Positions 56,027 through 64,000 of a stretch of DNA of 64,000 nt are shown here, piece after piece. Numbering within the stretch: the first letter of the stretch is position 1; every line of letters starts with the position of its first letter. Source of the stretch: Methanobacterium paludis (GTDB taxonomy: Archaea > Methanobacteriota > Methanobacteria > Methanobacteriales > Methanobacteriaceae); the NCBI RefSeq assembly GCF_000214725.1, contig NC_015574.1, positions 1,066,001 through 1,130,000 on the forward strand, given 5' to 3'. The notes under the pieces are model-generated. The model did not search any database. It was not told the origin of the DNA and was given only the letters and a program-made list of their open reading frames with translations. A program made the position numbers and the translations under genes.

Positions 56027-56266
56027 CTTTTAAGTATTAAATTTGCAAAAAAAGAACTCTTTGAAACAGAATTATTAATTCAATACCATTTATACATCAT
56101 ATAAATATTTGAAGATCATATATGTGGAGTTTTATTTTAAGGGGATTATAAAAGAGATTGGGAAACGTGATTATATGTTTTTTAGGGAACGTAATTTGGG
56201 AATGTCACAGAATAAAAGGGATTTACTTGAGAGCATATCTTTTCATATATTATTGGGAGGATATCT

Positions 56267-56863
56267 ATGAAACTATTTGGTTTTGTTAAAAATAAGTTGG
56301 ATAAAGAAGAGTGTATTATGAAAGGTAATAAATATTTAGATGAAGGTAAATTTGATAAAGCTTTGAAATGTTTTGATAATGGTTTAAAGATTGATTCAAA
56401 AGATGTTCGTTTATGGAATAATAAGGGTTTGGCTTTTAAGGGGCTTAAAGAATTTGATAAAGCTTTGAAATGTTTTGATAAAGCTTTAAAAATGGATCCA
56501 GAGTATGTTGATGTTTTACAAAGTAAAGGTGTGATTTTCTATGATAGAGGAGAATATGAAAAGGCTTTAAGTTGTTTTGAAAAGGTTGTGGATTTGGATC
56601 CAGAGTATGTTAAGGCATGTAATACTAAAGGTTTAGTTCTTGGAACAACTAAAAAATATCAAGAAGCCATTAAATGCTTTGATAAAGCTTTAGAGTTGGA
56701 TTCACAAAATACTGATGTATGGTATGGTAAAGGTTTAGTTCTTGGAAAAGCTAAAAAATATCAAGAAGCCATTAAATGCTTTGATAAGGCTTTAGAGTTG
56801 AATCCCAATTTTGAACCTGCAAAAGAGGCGAAAAAATTGGTAGTATATGTTGATCACCATTAA
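56267..56863 (+). CDS. TPR repeat protein, altered C-terminus
   Basis: The protein has 198 residues and about five tetratricopeptide repeats of the KALKCFDKALKLDP type, a protein-interaction scaffold. GGGAGGATAT precedes the ATG. Repeats four and five are nearly identical at DNA level (about 56631-56700 and 56733-56800), a sign of recent duplication. The end reads FEPAKEAKKLVVYVDHH instead of the FEPAKKGKERILASKI end of its neighbours, and a broken beta-helix gene begins at once, so the 3' end looks like a recombination junction. Confidence 0.8.
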   Translation: MKLFGFVKNKLDKEECIMKGNKYLDEGKFDKALKCFDNGLKIDSKDVRLWNNKGLAFKGLKEFDKALKCFDKALKMDPEYVDVLQSKGVIFYDRGEYEKALSCFEKVVDLDPEYVKACNTKGLVLGTTKKYQEAIKCFDKALELDSQNTDVWYGKGLVLGKAKKYQEAIKCFDKALELNPNFEPAKEAKKLVVYVDHH

Positions 56864-56871
56864 ATGGGTGA

Positions 56872-58171
56872 TATTATTCGGGTGCAACTGTTTCTAATAA
56901 TATTGCTGCAGGTAACAGTGGTTCTGGAATCAGAGTAACAGGCGATGCTACCAATACAAGTGGTAATCTTGTATATGGTAACAGTGGTGATGGTTTAGAT
57001 GTGAGCGGATATGAAGTGTTTGTACTCAACAATATCATCAGTACTAATGGTGGAATGGAATTAGTGCATCTGGTGACTTCGCAGCCATATCAGGAAACAA
57101 TATAACCAGCAATGTTGATAACGGAATAACAATTAATGGTGCAGACGCAATTGTCTCAGAAAACACTGTGACCAATAATGGCCTGGCAGGAATAGTAATC
57201 AATGGTGCTAGTGCAACGATCACAGGAAACACTGCAGCAGGTAATGGTGATAACGGGATCAGTGTAACTGGTGACTACGCCACTATCAATGGGAATATAT
57301 TAACTTATAATAAGGGCACAGGAATATTAGTTAATGGAAATTACGCTACTGTTACAGGAAATAATGTAAGTTATAACTGTGGAGGTCAAGTAATAGTTAA
57401 TGGCAGTAATGCTACTGTTTTCGGGAACACAGATGACCACAATAACTTGCTAAATCCTGGGAGTTTATATAGTTATCTTGTTAGTTTGGGAATACCATTA
57501 GTTGTCACTGATGTAGATATTACAATGGATAGCATTGCAGCAGCATTAACTGGGGAACAAATTGGAGAAATTGCTGGAATTGTTGCTTTAGATAATCTTG
57601 TAGGTTTGGTTGTCGCTTTTGTTATTGCAGATGCCCTTTTAACAGCAAAATACCCTGATATAATGGTACCAGCCAATCTTAAAGCATTACCACAAATTGG
57701 AATATTATTTACATTATATGATACAAAATCCGAGATACGTGGTGATGGAAACCCTTTAACACCTCAAAGACTTCAAGGCGATCTACAAGGCGTTTTATCA
57801 TTATTAACATCTAAGTTGTATAATTATGATGATTATAAGGATGAAGTGAATAATTCTAATAAGACAGATGAAGAGAAACAGAATGAACTAAATATTGGAT
57901 TTCAGTTTTTTTTAAATTGTCTTAGTGGTGGTGGCGGTGATGATAATACAAAATATATTCCATTAGGTGCGGCTTTTACTGCGGGTGCAACACTTATTTC
58001 TGAAGGAATAGAATATGGGGATCGTGAAGCTGTTATTGCTGGAGGAAGACTTTTAGGGGGTGCAATTGCAGTGGTTTCTTCTGTTTTGTAGATGCATATT
58101 CTGTAGGATTAAAGGCATCCTTATATGGTGTTGATGGTTCATTTGGTGGTGGTGGAGGAGGAACATTTTAA
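56872..58171 (+). pseudogene. Broken beta-helix surface-protein gene (adhesin/NosD-like repeats)
   Basis: From 56872 the frame reads SGATVSNNIAAGNSGSGIRV and further parallel beta-helix rungs, but has no start. Near 57052 one base seems to be lost (T-N-G-G becomes M-E-L-V), and the rungs go on in the next frame (NGISASGDFAAISGNNITSN) up to 58091. The last 120 residues are a non-repeat domain. After the stop at 58089-58091 another frame continues FVDAYSVGLKASLYGVDG and GGGGGGTF to 58171. The missing front and two frame breaks mark a dead adhesin-like gene. The 57168-58091 part could still be translated from an internal GTG. Confidence 0.65.
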
Positions 58172-58173
58172 TT

Positions 58174-58359
58174 ATGAAACATGATTTGGAAAGGTCTGAA
58201 GAAACTTTAAGATGTCATAATAAAATATTAAGAATAGAACTGGATTTTCAACTCGCAAAAAATGGAAGGGAATATTTTTATCCTTTAACTCTTATTGAAA
58301 GGTTTAATCTAGTTTGGATTATAAAAATTCATTTAGATGTGATACCATATGTTTTTTAG
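58174..58359 (+). pseudogene. Remnant of a TPR gene 3' end
   Basis: The 61-residue frame begins with LERSEETLRCHNKILRIELD and then FQLAKNGREYF. This aligns with LENPEEALRSYDKALKLKMD and FEPAKKGKERI at the end of the 369-residue TPR protein. It is a diverged last repeat plus tail with no repeats before it. It overlaps the start of the next TPR gene by 11 bp. It may be translated, but is best seen as a leftover of TPR-cluster rearrangement. Confidence 0.55.
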
Positions 58360-59035
58360 GAAACGCAAATTAAAAGGTTCAGTTAATGATCAAAAAAAGG
58401 CTTTATTTATTAAAGGTGAGAAGTTTTATAGGCAGGATAAATTTGAAGAGTCTAATCAGTGTCTTGATGAAGTTTTAAAATTGGATCCAAATAATGATGA
58501 AGTGTGGTTTTTGAAAAGTATCATTTTCGGGCTTATGGATAATTTGAATGAAGCAGTTAATTGTTTGGATCATGTCGTGGAGATAAACCCTAAAAATATA
58601 GATGCATGGCAACGCAAAGGGAAACTCCTCAATAAATTAGGTAAATATCATGAAGCTTTAAAAAGTTCGGAAGAAGCTTTAAAATTAGACCCTAATAACT
58701 ACAAAGCACTTTCTAACAAAGCTCGCTCCCTCAGTAGACTTAAAAAATATCATGAAGCTTTTGATTATTGTAATAGATCTCTTGAATTAAATCCAGAATA
58801 CTTCAAAGCATGGTGCTACAAAGCAATAATATTACTTCAACTTGAAAAAAGTGATGAAGCACTTCAATGTTTTGAAAAAGTTTTAATATTAAATCCCAAC
58901 AATGCTCATGCATGGTCTGGTAAAGGTTTGGCACTTGAAATGCTCGGAAGGACTGAAGAAGCTTTGAAATGTTACAAGAGAGCACTTGAATTAGACCCGA
59001 ACTTAAGAAAATTTCTAAAAACCTCTAAGATTTAA
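58349..59035 (+). CDS. TPR repeat protein (228 residues)
   Basis: After a basic start (MFFRKRKLKGSVNDQKKALF) come about six TPR units, ending at FLKTSKI. Repeats such as GKYHEALKSSEEALKLDPNN and GRTEEALKCYKRALELDPNL are regular. GTGATACCAT is a weak ribosome-binding site. No signal peptide or membrane segment, so it is probably a cytosolic scaffold. Partner unknown. Confidence 0.8.
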   Translation: MFFRKRKLKGSVNDQKKALFIKGEKFYRQDKFEESNQCLDEVLKLDPNNDEVWFLKSIIFGLMDNLNEAVNCLDHVVEINPKNIDAWQRKGKLLNKLGKYHEALKSSEEALKLDPNNYKALSNKARSLSRLKKYHEAFDYCNRSLELNPEYFKAWCYKAIILLQLEKSDEALQCFEKVLILNPNNAHAWSGKGLALEMLGRTEEALKCYKRALELDPNLRKFLKTSKI

Positions 59036-59239
59036 TATTAAAAGTTGTAACTTAAACTATCGCAAATAAAAATGTTGTTTAAGATGGTTATTGGTCCTTA
59101 ATAAATCAATTAAGTCGTGAATAAATATCATAAAACTATTTTCAAACATAATATCCACAATAAATAATGGTTTAATAAAAAGTTTCTTAAGACTTCCAAA
59201 AAAAATGGGAAAAAAACTTAAGTATGGATGTTGGTGCAT

Positions 59240-60349
59240 ATGGGATTATTTGATGGTTATAAAAAGAAATCTTTGGTTAAAAAGGCTACTAGTCTCATGA
59301 TTAATAAAGAGTATCAATCTTTAAATAGTTTTAAAAAGGCTTTGGGGCTTGTTAATAAAGTTTTAGAGTTGGATCCAGATTATGCTTTGGCATGGAATTT
59401 GAAAGGTGGAGCTCTTGTGGGGTTAGGTAAGCTTGATGAAGGGATTAAATGTTTAGATGAGGGAATAAAGTTAGACCCCACATTATCATCTTTATGGTAT
59501 AGTAAGGGTGTGATCTCTCAAGAATTAGGAAAGTATGCAGAAGCGGTAGGATATTATGATAAGGCTATAGAATTGGGTTTTATAAGTTCTGATATTTTTT
59601 ATAGGAAAGGAACAGTTTTAACAGAACTTGGTAGATATGGAATGTCGATGGAACCGTTTGATAAAGCTTTGAAAATAAATCCTAACTTTGTAGATGCATG
59701 GAATGATAGGGCTATGGTTTCTTTAAGGTTAAATAGATACGAGGAAGCACTTGAATATTATGATAATGCTTTGAAAGTGGATCCACAAAACGTTGAAGCT
59801 TTTATGGGCAAATATATGGCTTTTATGGGGCTTGATAAATATCCTGAGAGTTTGGAATATTTAGATAAAGTTTTAGAAATTGAATCTCAACATACTTCAC
59901 TTTGGGCTAGCCGGGGAATACTTCTTAATCAATTGGGAAGGTATGAAGAAGCCCTAAGATGCTCGAATAAAGTTTTAAAATTAGACCCAAAAGAACCACG
60001 CGCATGGAAAACCAAAGGAAAAAGCCTTGTAGAGCTAAAAAGACCTGAAGAAGCTTTAAAGAGTCTTGAAGAAGCATTAAAATTAGACCCAAAAAGTTCT
60101 GATGTATGGTTTAATAAAGGTATAGCACTTAGCCAACTTGAAAAGTTTAAAGAATCTCTAAATTGCTTCGAAAAAGCTTTAAACTTAAACCCAAATAATG
60201 TCCAAGCATGCACTGCTAAAGGTTTATCACTTGAAAAACTTGAAAACCCCGAAGAAGCCTTAAGAAGTTATGATAAAGCACTGAAATTAAAAATGGACTT
60301 TGAACCTGCTAAAAAAGGTAAAGAAAGAATTTTAGCTTCTAAAATTTAA
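59240..60349 (+). CDS. TPR repeat protein (369 residues)
   Basis: The ATG at 59240 follows TTGGTG and gives the family start MGLFDGYKKKSLVKKATSLM; the frame also opens at 59228. About ten TPR units follow, the last ending FEPAKKGKERILASKI. The final 60 bp of this gene and its downstream spacer (60299-60358) are repeated exactly at 61303-61362 at the end of the next TPR gene, pointing to recent duplication or gene conversion. Confidence 0.8.
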   Translation: MGLFDGYKKKSLVKKATSLMINKEYQSLNSFKKALGLVNKVLELDPDYALAWNLKGGALVGLGKLDEGIKCLDEGIKLDPTLSSLWYSKGVISQELGKYAEAVGYYDKAIELGFISSDIFYRKGTVLTELGRYGMSMEPFDKALKINPNFVDAWNDRAMVSLRLNRYEEALEYYDNALKVDPQNVEAFMGKYMAFMGLDKYPESLEYLDKVLEIESQHTSLWASRGILLNQLGRYEEALRCSNKVLKLDPKEPRAWKTKGKSLVELKRPEEALKSLEEALKLDPKSSDVWFNKGIALSQLEKFKESLNCFEKALNLNPNNVQACTAKGLSLEKLENPEEALRSYDKALKLKMDFEPAKKGKERILASKI

Positions 60350-60363
60350 CGAGTTGTAATTTT

Positions 60364-61353
60364 ATGAAATTATTTAATGACTTTAAAAAACGATCTTTAC
60401 TTAATAAAGGTGTTAAACTATTAAATCAAGGAAAGTATGGGGAGTCCTTGGAGTGTTTGGACAAAGCTTTGGAATTAGATCCTAACGATAGAGAAATATT
60501 ACATAGTAAAGGGGTTGCTCTTAAAGAGCTTGGTAAGTTCGAGGAGTCCATAAAGTGCTTTGACAAAGTTTTAGAACTGGATAAAAAGGTTTATAGTGCT
60601 TGGAATAATAAAGGTTTTATTTTTGCAAAATTGGGGCAACAAAGGGATGCCTTAAAATGTTATGATAAAGCTTTGGAAATTAATCCGAAATATTTTGATG
60701 CGTGGAATAATAAAGGGGGTTTGTTGACAAAATTGGGTAAATATGAGGAATCTCTTAAATATTATAATAAAGCATTAGAGTTAAATCCAAAATATCTTAA
60801 AGCATGGAATAATAAGGCAGTTGTTTTTGGAAAACTTGGAAAACATGAAGAAGAATTAAATTGTTTTGACAAAATTCTAGAGATGAACCCCGAAGACACT
60901 GATACATGGTATAATAAAGGTGTTTCCCTTCAAGAAATGGAACTATATCAAGAAGCTTTGAAGTCTTATGATATGGTTTTAAAGTTAGATGAAACGGATT
61001 TAAGTGCAATCAATAATAAAGGTGTTATTTTTAAAGAGCTTGGTAAATATAATAAAGCTTTAGAGTGTTTTGATAAAGTTTTAGAGTTAAATCCAAATAA
61101 AATTGAGACAATGGGTAATAAAGGCATTACTTTTAGAGAACTTGGAAAGTTTCCGGAATCTTTAAATTGCTTTAACAAGCTTTTGAAGCTTAATCCAAAT
61201 GATAAAATGGGATGGTACCATAAAGGATTAGCTCTTGAAAAACTTGGAAAGCATGTAGAAGCAATTAAATCTTTTGATAACTCTTTAAAATTGGATCCAG
61301 ATTTTGAACCTGCTAAAAAAGGTAAAGAAAGAATTTTAGCTTCTAAAATTTAA
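60364..61353 (+). CDS. TPR repeat protein (329 residues)
   Basis: It begins MKLFNDFKKRSLLNKGVKLL, followed by about eight regular TPR units (for example GKYEESLKYYNKALELNPKY) and the family tail FEPAKKGKERILASKI. It starts 15 bp after the previous TPR gene. No ribosome-binding site is obvious. All cluster members share direction and may form one transcript. Function unknown. Confidence 0.8.
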   Translation: MKLFNDFKKRSLLNKGVKLLNQGKYGESLECLDKALELDPNDREILHSKGVALKELGKFEESIKCFDKVLELDKKVYSAWNNKGFIFAKLGQQRDALKCYDKALEINPKYFDAWNNKGGLLTKLGKYEESLKYYNKALELNPKYLKAWNNKAVVFGKLGKHEEELNCFDKILEMNPEDTDTWYNKGVSLQEMELYQEALKSYDMVLKLDETDLSAINNKGVIFKELGKYNKALECFDKVLELNPNKIETMGNKGITFRELGKFPESLNCFNKLLKLNPNDKMGWYHKGLALEKLGKHVEAIKSFDNSLKLDPDFEPAKKGKERILASKI

Positions 61354-61362
61354 CGAGTTGTA
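61303..61362. repeat. 60-bp direct repeat shared by two TPR gene ends
   Basis: This segment covers the last TPR codons, the stop and part of the spacer, and is identical to 60299-60358. Such a perfect copy next to start codons of similar genes offers a target for recombination that adds or removes TPR genes. Confidence 0.75.
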
Positions 61363-61367
61363 GTTTT

Positions 61368-61460
61368 ATGAAATTGTTTGCGGGATTTAAAAAGAATTCA
61401 CTTATAAATAAATCTTATAGTTATTTGACCAAAAAAGTACCAGGAAGCTCTTTTAATTAA
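61368..61460 (+). pseudogene. Truncated, frameshifted start of another TPR gene
   Basis: The frame reads MKLFAGFKKNSLINKSYSYL, matching the start of the preceding TPR protein (MKLFNDFKKRSLLNKGVKLL), then goes out of frame. The neighbouring frame reads KYQEALLINN, as expected for the first TPR helix. Nothing TPR-like follows. It is the stub of a deleted cluster member. Confidence 0.65.
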
Positions 61461-61754
61461 TAATATAAACCTTTTAATTAATAAAATATAATTCTAGTAA
61501 TTAATATCAATTATGAAAAAAATAGATATTTATCAAATATTTATTTAATAGCTCAGACATAATTAGATAGTAAAACTTTTATTGGTACTGTTAGTGATAT
61601 AAACTTGATAAATCATGGAGACAAAGATTTACTGTTTTCAGTTTAAATATCTATAAATTAATAATATACTATTATACTCAATTAATACAATTAGACTAAA
61701 TTTAATTATAATTATAAAATAAGCTGTAGAAATGCTTTGGAGGAGAGGATTAAT

Positions 61755-63356
61755 CTGTCAAAATATATAGTGGTTACTGGTGGTGTTGTAAGTTCAATAG
61801 GAAAAGGAATATCATCATCATCGATTGGAAGGATATTGAGGTCTTATGGTGTGGATGTTACTGCAATAAAAATTGATCCGTACCTGAACTGGGATTCAGG
61901 AACCCTTAACCCGTACCAACATGGTGAAGTGTTTGTAACAGAGGATGGTATGGAAACTGATCTGGATCTAGGTCATTATGAACGATTTTTAGATGTCAAT
62001 TTATCTGGAGAGTCCAACATAACAACAGGAAAGGTATACAACGCTGTTATCAGTAAGGAAAGAAAAGGAGATTACCTTGGATCATGTGTGCAGATAATTC
62101 CCCATATTACAGATGAAATAAAATCAATGATCAGGAAGATCTCACAAAAAACCCAGGCAGAGGTTGTTCTTGTTGAAGTTGGAGGAACGGTAGGGGACAT
62201 AGAAAGCCAGCCATTTTTAGAGGCGCTCCGTCAACTTCGTAATGAAGAGGGTCAGGATAATGTAATGTTTGTTCATGTGACCTACATACCCTATCTACGT
62301 GCTGCCGGAGAGTTTAAGACCAAACCAACACAGCACAGTACTAAGGAACTTCGAGGTACCGGTATAAGTCCAGATATGATTATTTGCAGGTCTGAATTTC
62401 CAATAGACAGTCACATTAAAGAGAAAATAGCACACTTCTGTGATGTTGAGGAAAAAGCCGTTATAAATGCGCCTGATATGCACTCAATCTATGAAGTGCC
62501 TCTGGTTTTGAACAGCGAAAATGTAGGCGAATACATATTAAAAAGGCTAAAAATGGAGTCTAGAAAACCTGATCTCTACCAGTGGAGCAGGATAGTCGAT
62601 GCTTTAAAAATAGATAATTTTAAGGTTACCGTTGGAATAGTAGGGAAATATGTGGAGCTTGAAGATGCTTACATAAGCATTAGGGAAGCTTTAAAACATG
62701 CTGCAGCTAATCAAGGAGTTAAAGTTGATATCGAATGGATAAAAGCTGAAGAATCCCTAAACATTGATAGAGTCAAGGAATTTGATGCGCTACTGATACC
62801 TGGGGGCTTTGGTGAAAGAGGAATTTCAGGAAAGCTTGAAGCTGTCAAATATTCGATAGAAAATAAAACCCCCCTCTTTGGTATATGCCTTGGAATGCAG
62901 TGTATGGTAATTGAATTTGCAAGGTTGCAGGGCTTTGAAGGTGCAAACAGTACTGAATTTGATGAAAACGCAAAACATCCAGTTATACACATCATGAAAG
63001 AGCAGAAATATGTAGAAAACATGGGTGGAACCATGAGGCTCGGTGCATATCCATGCAAACTTAAAGAAGGAACAATTGCACATGCTGCATACAAGGAAGA
63101 TTCTGTTAGTGAGCGTCACAGGCACAGGTTTGAATTTAACAACGATTACAGGCAAATATTTGAGGATAAAGGTTTAATAATCTCCGGAAAATCCCCTGAT
63201 GATCTTCTTGTTGAAATAGTTGAACTTGAGGACCACCCCTGGTTTTTAGGATGCCAGTTCCATCCTGAGTTCAAATCAAGACCAAATAATGCCCACCCGC
63301 TCTTTGTTTCCTTCATAAAGGCAGCAATTGAAAATAAAAAGAGAAAAGGAATTTAA
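61755..63356 (+). CDS. pyrG: CTP synthase
   Basis: The enzyme makes CTP from UTP using glutamine ammonia; CTP is also the substrate of RibK in this window. It has 533 residues from 61755. KYIVVTGGVVSSIGKGISSS is the synthase P-loop region, with DPYLNWDSGTLNPYQHGEVF and GGTVGDIESQPFLEAL. The glutaminase half has LLIPGGFGERGI, the nucleophile Cys in FGICLGMQCMVIEFA and FLGCQFHPEFKSRP. The likely start is a CTG codon giving (M)SKYIVVTGG, because GGAGGAGAGG lies just 6 bases before it; the in-frame TTG at 61737 overlaps that site. Confidence 0.95.
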   Translation: MSKYIVVTGGVVSSIGKGISSSSIGRILRSYGVDVTAIKIDPYLNWDSGTLNPYQHGEVFVTEDGMETDLDLGHYERFLDVNLSGESNITTGKVYNAVISKERKGDYLGSCVQIIPHITDEIKSMIRKISQKTQAEVVLVEVGGTVGDIESQPFLEALRQLRNEEGQDNVMFVHVTYIPYLRAAGEFKTKPTQHSTKELRGTGISPDMIICRSEFPIDSHIKEKIAHFCDVEEKAVINAPDMHSIYEVPLVLNSENVGEYILKRLKMESRKPDLYQWSRIVDALKIDNFKVTVGIVGKYVELEDAYISIREALKHAAANQGVKVDIEWIKAEESLNIDRVKEFDALLIPGGFGERGISGKLEAVKYSIENKTPLFGICLGMQCMVIEFARLQGFEGANSTEFDENAKHPVIHIMKEQKYVENMGGTMRLGAYPCKLKEGTIAHAAYKEDSVSERHRHRFEFNNDYRQIFEDKGLIISGKSPDDLLVEIVELEDHPWFLGCQFHPEFKSRPNNAHPLFVSFIKAAIENKKRKGI

Positions 63357-63752
63357 TGGGATATAAACTTTATTGAAATCTATTTTTTTATCCCCCTTAA
63401 TTTTTAATTCCTTAAACAAACTCTTTTAATTTATTAAACTCTTTTTAAAATCAATTTTTTAAACTAACCATTAACATTTAAAATTTTTAACATTTTTAAT
63501 TAAATTTAATTTAGCTTTTTTATTAACATTTTTTAATTTTTAACTAAGCTTTTTAATTTTCATTTCAATATTTCTGAGAGTATTATAAAGAATAAAATTG
63601 ATCGAAAAGAATATACTCCAAAAAATAACAAATTAAAAGAAAAGATTAAAAAAGAGGATACCAAACAGTTAATAAATTGCAATTATTCAAAATAGAAGAA
63701 CATTGGCAATGATAACTTAAAAATAACAACTATAATAAAAAAATTTAAAAAA
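63357..63752. other. AT-rich intergenic region
   Basis: There are 400 bp dominated by T-runs, 'tttttaat' and 'ttaaca' words after pyrG, probably including its terminator, then A-rich sequence. No ORF or RNA was seen. Confidence 0.4.
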
Positions 63753-64000
63753 ATGATGGCCATGATAGTAAACATACCCTTAATCTGTGCAGTTATAGCA
63801 ATTTTAGCATGTATTTATGCAAGTTACTCCGATATGAAAAATGGAATTATTCCAAATAAACTTACATTTCCTTTGATCGGCATCGGAATAGTTTTAAACG
63901 GGATTTATGCATTTACGATAGGCAACCCATTATTCATTGTTATGGCTTTAATATATACAGCCGTGATATTCGTTCTGGGTTATGTTTTCTGGAAGTTTGG
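63753..64000 (+). CDS. Prepilin/preflagellin peptidase (A24 family), N-terminal part, cut by the window end
   Basis: The visible 82 residues read MMAMIVNIPLICAVIAILAC, then YASYSDMKNGIIPNKLTFPL. The Asp in S-D-M-K-N-G-I-I-P-N is the first catalytic Asp of type IV prepilin peptidases, followed by further membrane helices. The start could be any of three close ATGs (63753, 63756, 63762). The second catalytic Asp would lie beyond the window. It would process archaeal pilins or similar class III signal peptides. Confidence 0.75.
   Translation, partial: MMAMIVNIPLICAVIAILACIYASYSDMKNGIIPNKLTFPLIGIGIVLNGIYAFTIGNPLFIVMALIYTAVIFVLGYVFWKF

Noticed and set aside
56872..58091. Tandem short motifs that might be a CRISPR array
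   Set aside because: The similarity is at protein level (beta-helix rungs); the DNA units vary in length and there are no constant repeats with unique spacers.

Overview
The window comes from the chromosome of a hydrogenotrophic methanogen of the family Methanobacteriaceae, most likely a mesophilic Methanobacterium. This is inferred from very AT-rich intergenic DNA, GGTGA/GGAGG ribosome-binding sites with some TTG/GTG starts, archaeal enzymes (CTP-dependent riboflavin kinase RibK, ApgM phosphoglycerate mutase, GatC, MetX with CBS domains), heterodisulfide reductase (Hdr) paralogs, DUF4013 and TPR families, and a MurT/GatD pair expected in a pseudomurein-walled methanogen. No rRNA, CRISPR array or intact insertion sequence was seen.

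Layout. 0.1-9.7 kb: pdxS (its first 106 codons all end in G or T), an Fe-S aldo/keto reductase, a SagB-type nitroreductase, two tandem small membrane proteins, a DUF4352 protein, a broken HicB antitoxin, a YhaM-like HD nuclease and a flavodoxin-fold quinone reductase. 9.8-14.2 kb: mostly small proteins plus ribK. 14.4-21.8 kb: sulfur and cysteine block with iscU/iscS, metX/metY, a flavin-binding protein, tRNA-Cys and cysS. 22.2-29.2 kb: a redox cluster with a GMC-type Fe-S flavoprotein, an E1-like (ThiF/HesA) enzyme and HdrC, HdrB and HdrA paralogs. 29.4-37.6 kb: mixed genes, including a HisG-like protein, an orphan solute-binding protein, a bactofilin/MerR pair resembling Bacillus yhbE/yhbD, and tRNA-Lys. 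37.9-46.4 kb: a ThiS/MoaD-like sulfur carrier, a NifX-like protein, a complete nitrogenase-like D-K-H set, cysK, cysE and a Cys-rich HTH regulator. 46.7-54.5 kb: asnB, gatC, an ACT protein, hom, apgM, murT and gatD. 55-61.5 kb: DUF4013, a zinc ribbon, and a cluster of TPR genes with decayed copies and a broken beta-helix surface-protein gene. 61.7-64 kb: pyrG and a truncated prepilin peptidase.

The main discovery candidate is a sulfur-assimilation regulon. A palindrome, TAAC-NATN-GTTA, occurs at or near TATA boxes before the nitrogenase-like operon (two sites), the NifX/ThiS divergent promoter (three), cysK (two overlapping), tRNA-Cys/cysS, the flavin-binding protein, metY, the solute-binding protein and the GMC/E1/Hdr cluster. 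The D subunit of the nitrogenase-like enzyme keeps residues aligning with the P-cluster cysteines and with both FeMo-cofactor ligands (Cys275 and His442 of NifD), but not the N2-reduction residues Gln191 and His195. With cysK and cysE directly downstream, the best reading is a nitrogenase-like C-S bond reductase, related in idea to the methylthio-alkane reductases, that frees sulfur for cysteine synthesis. That function is inferred from motifs and context and is untested.
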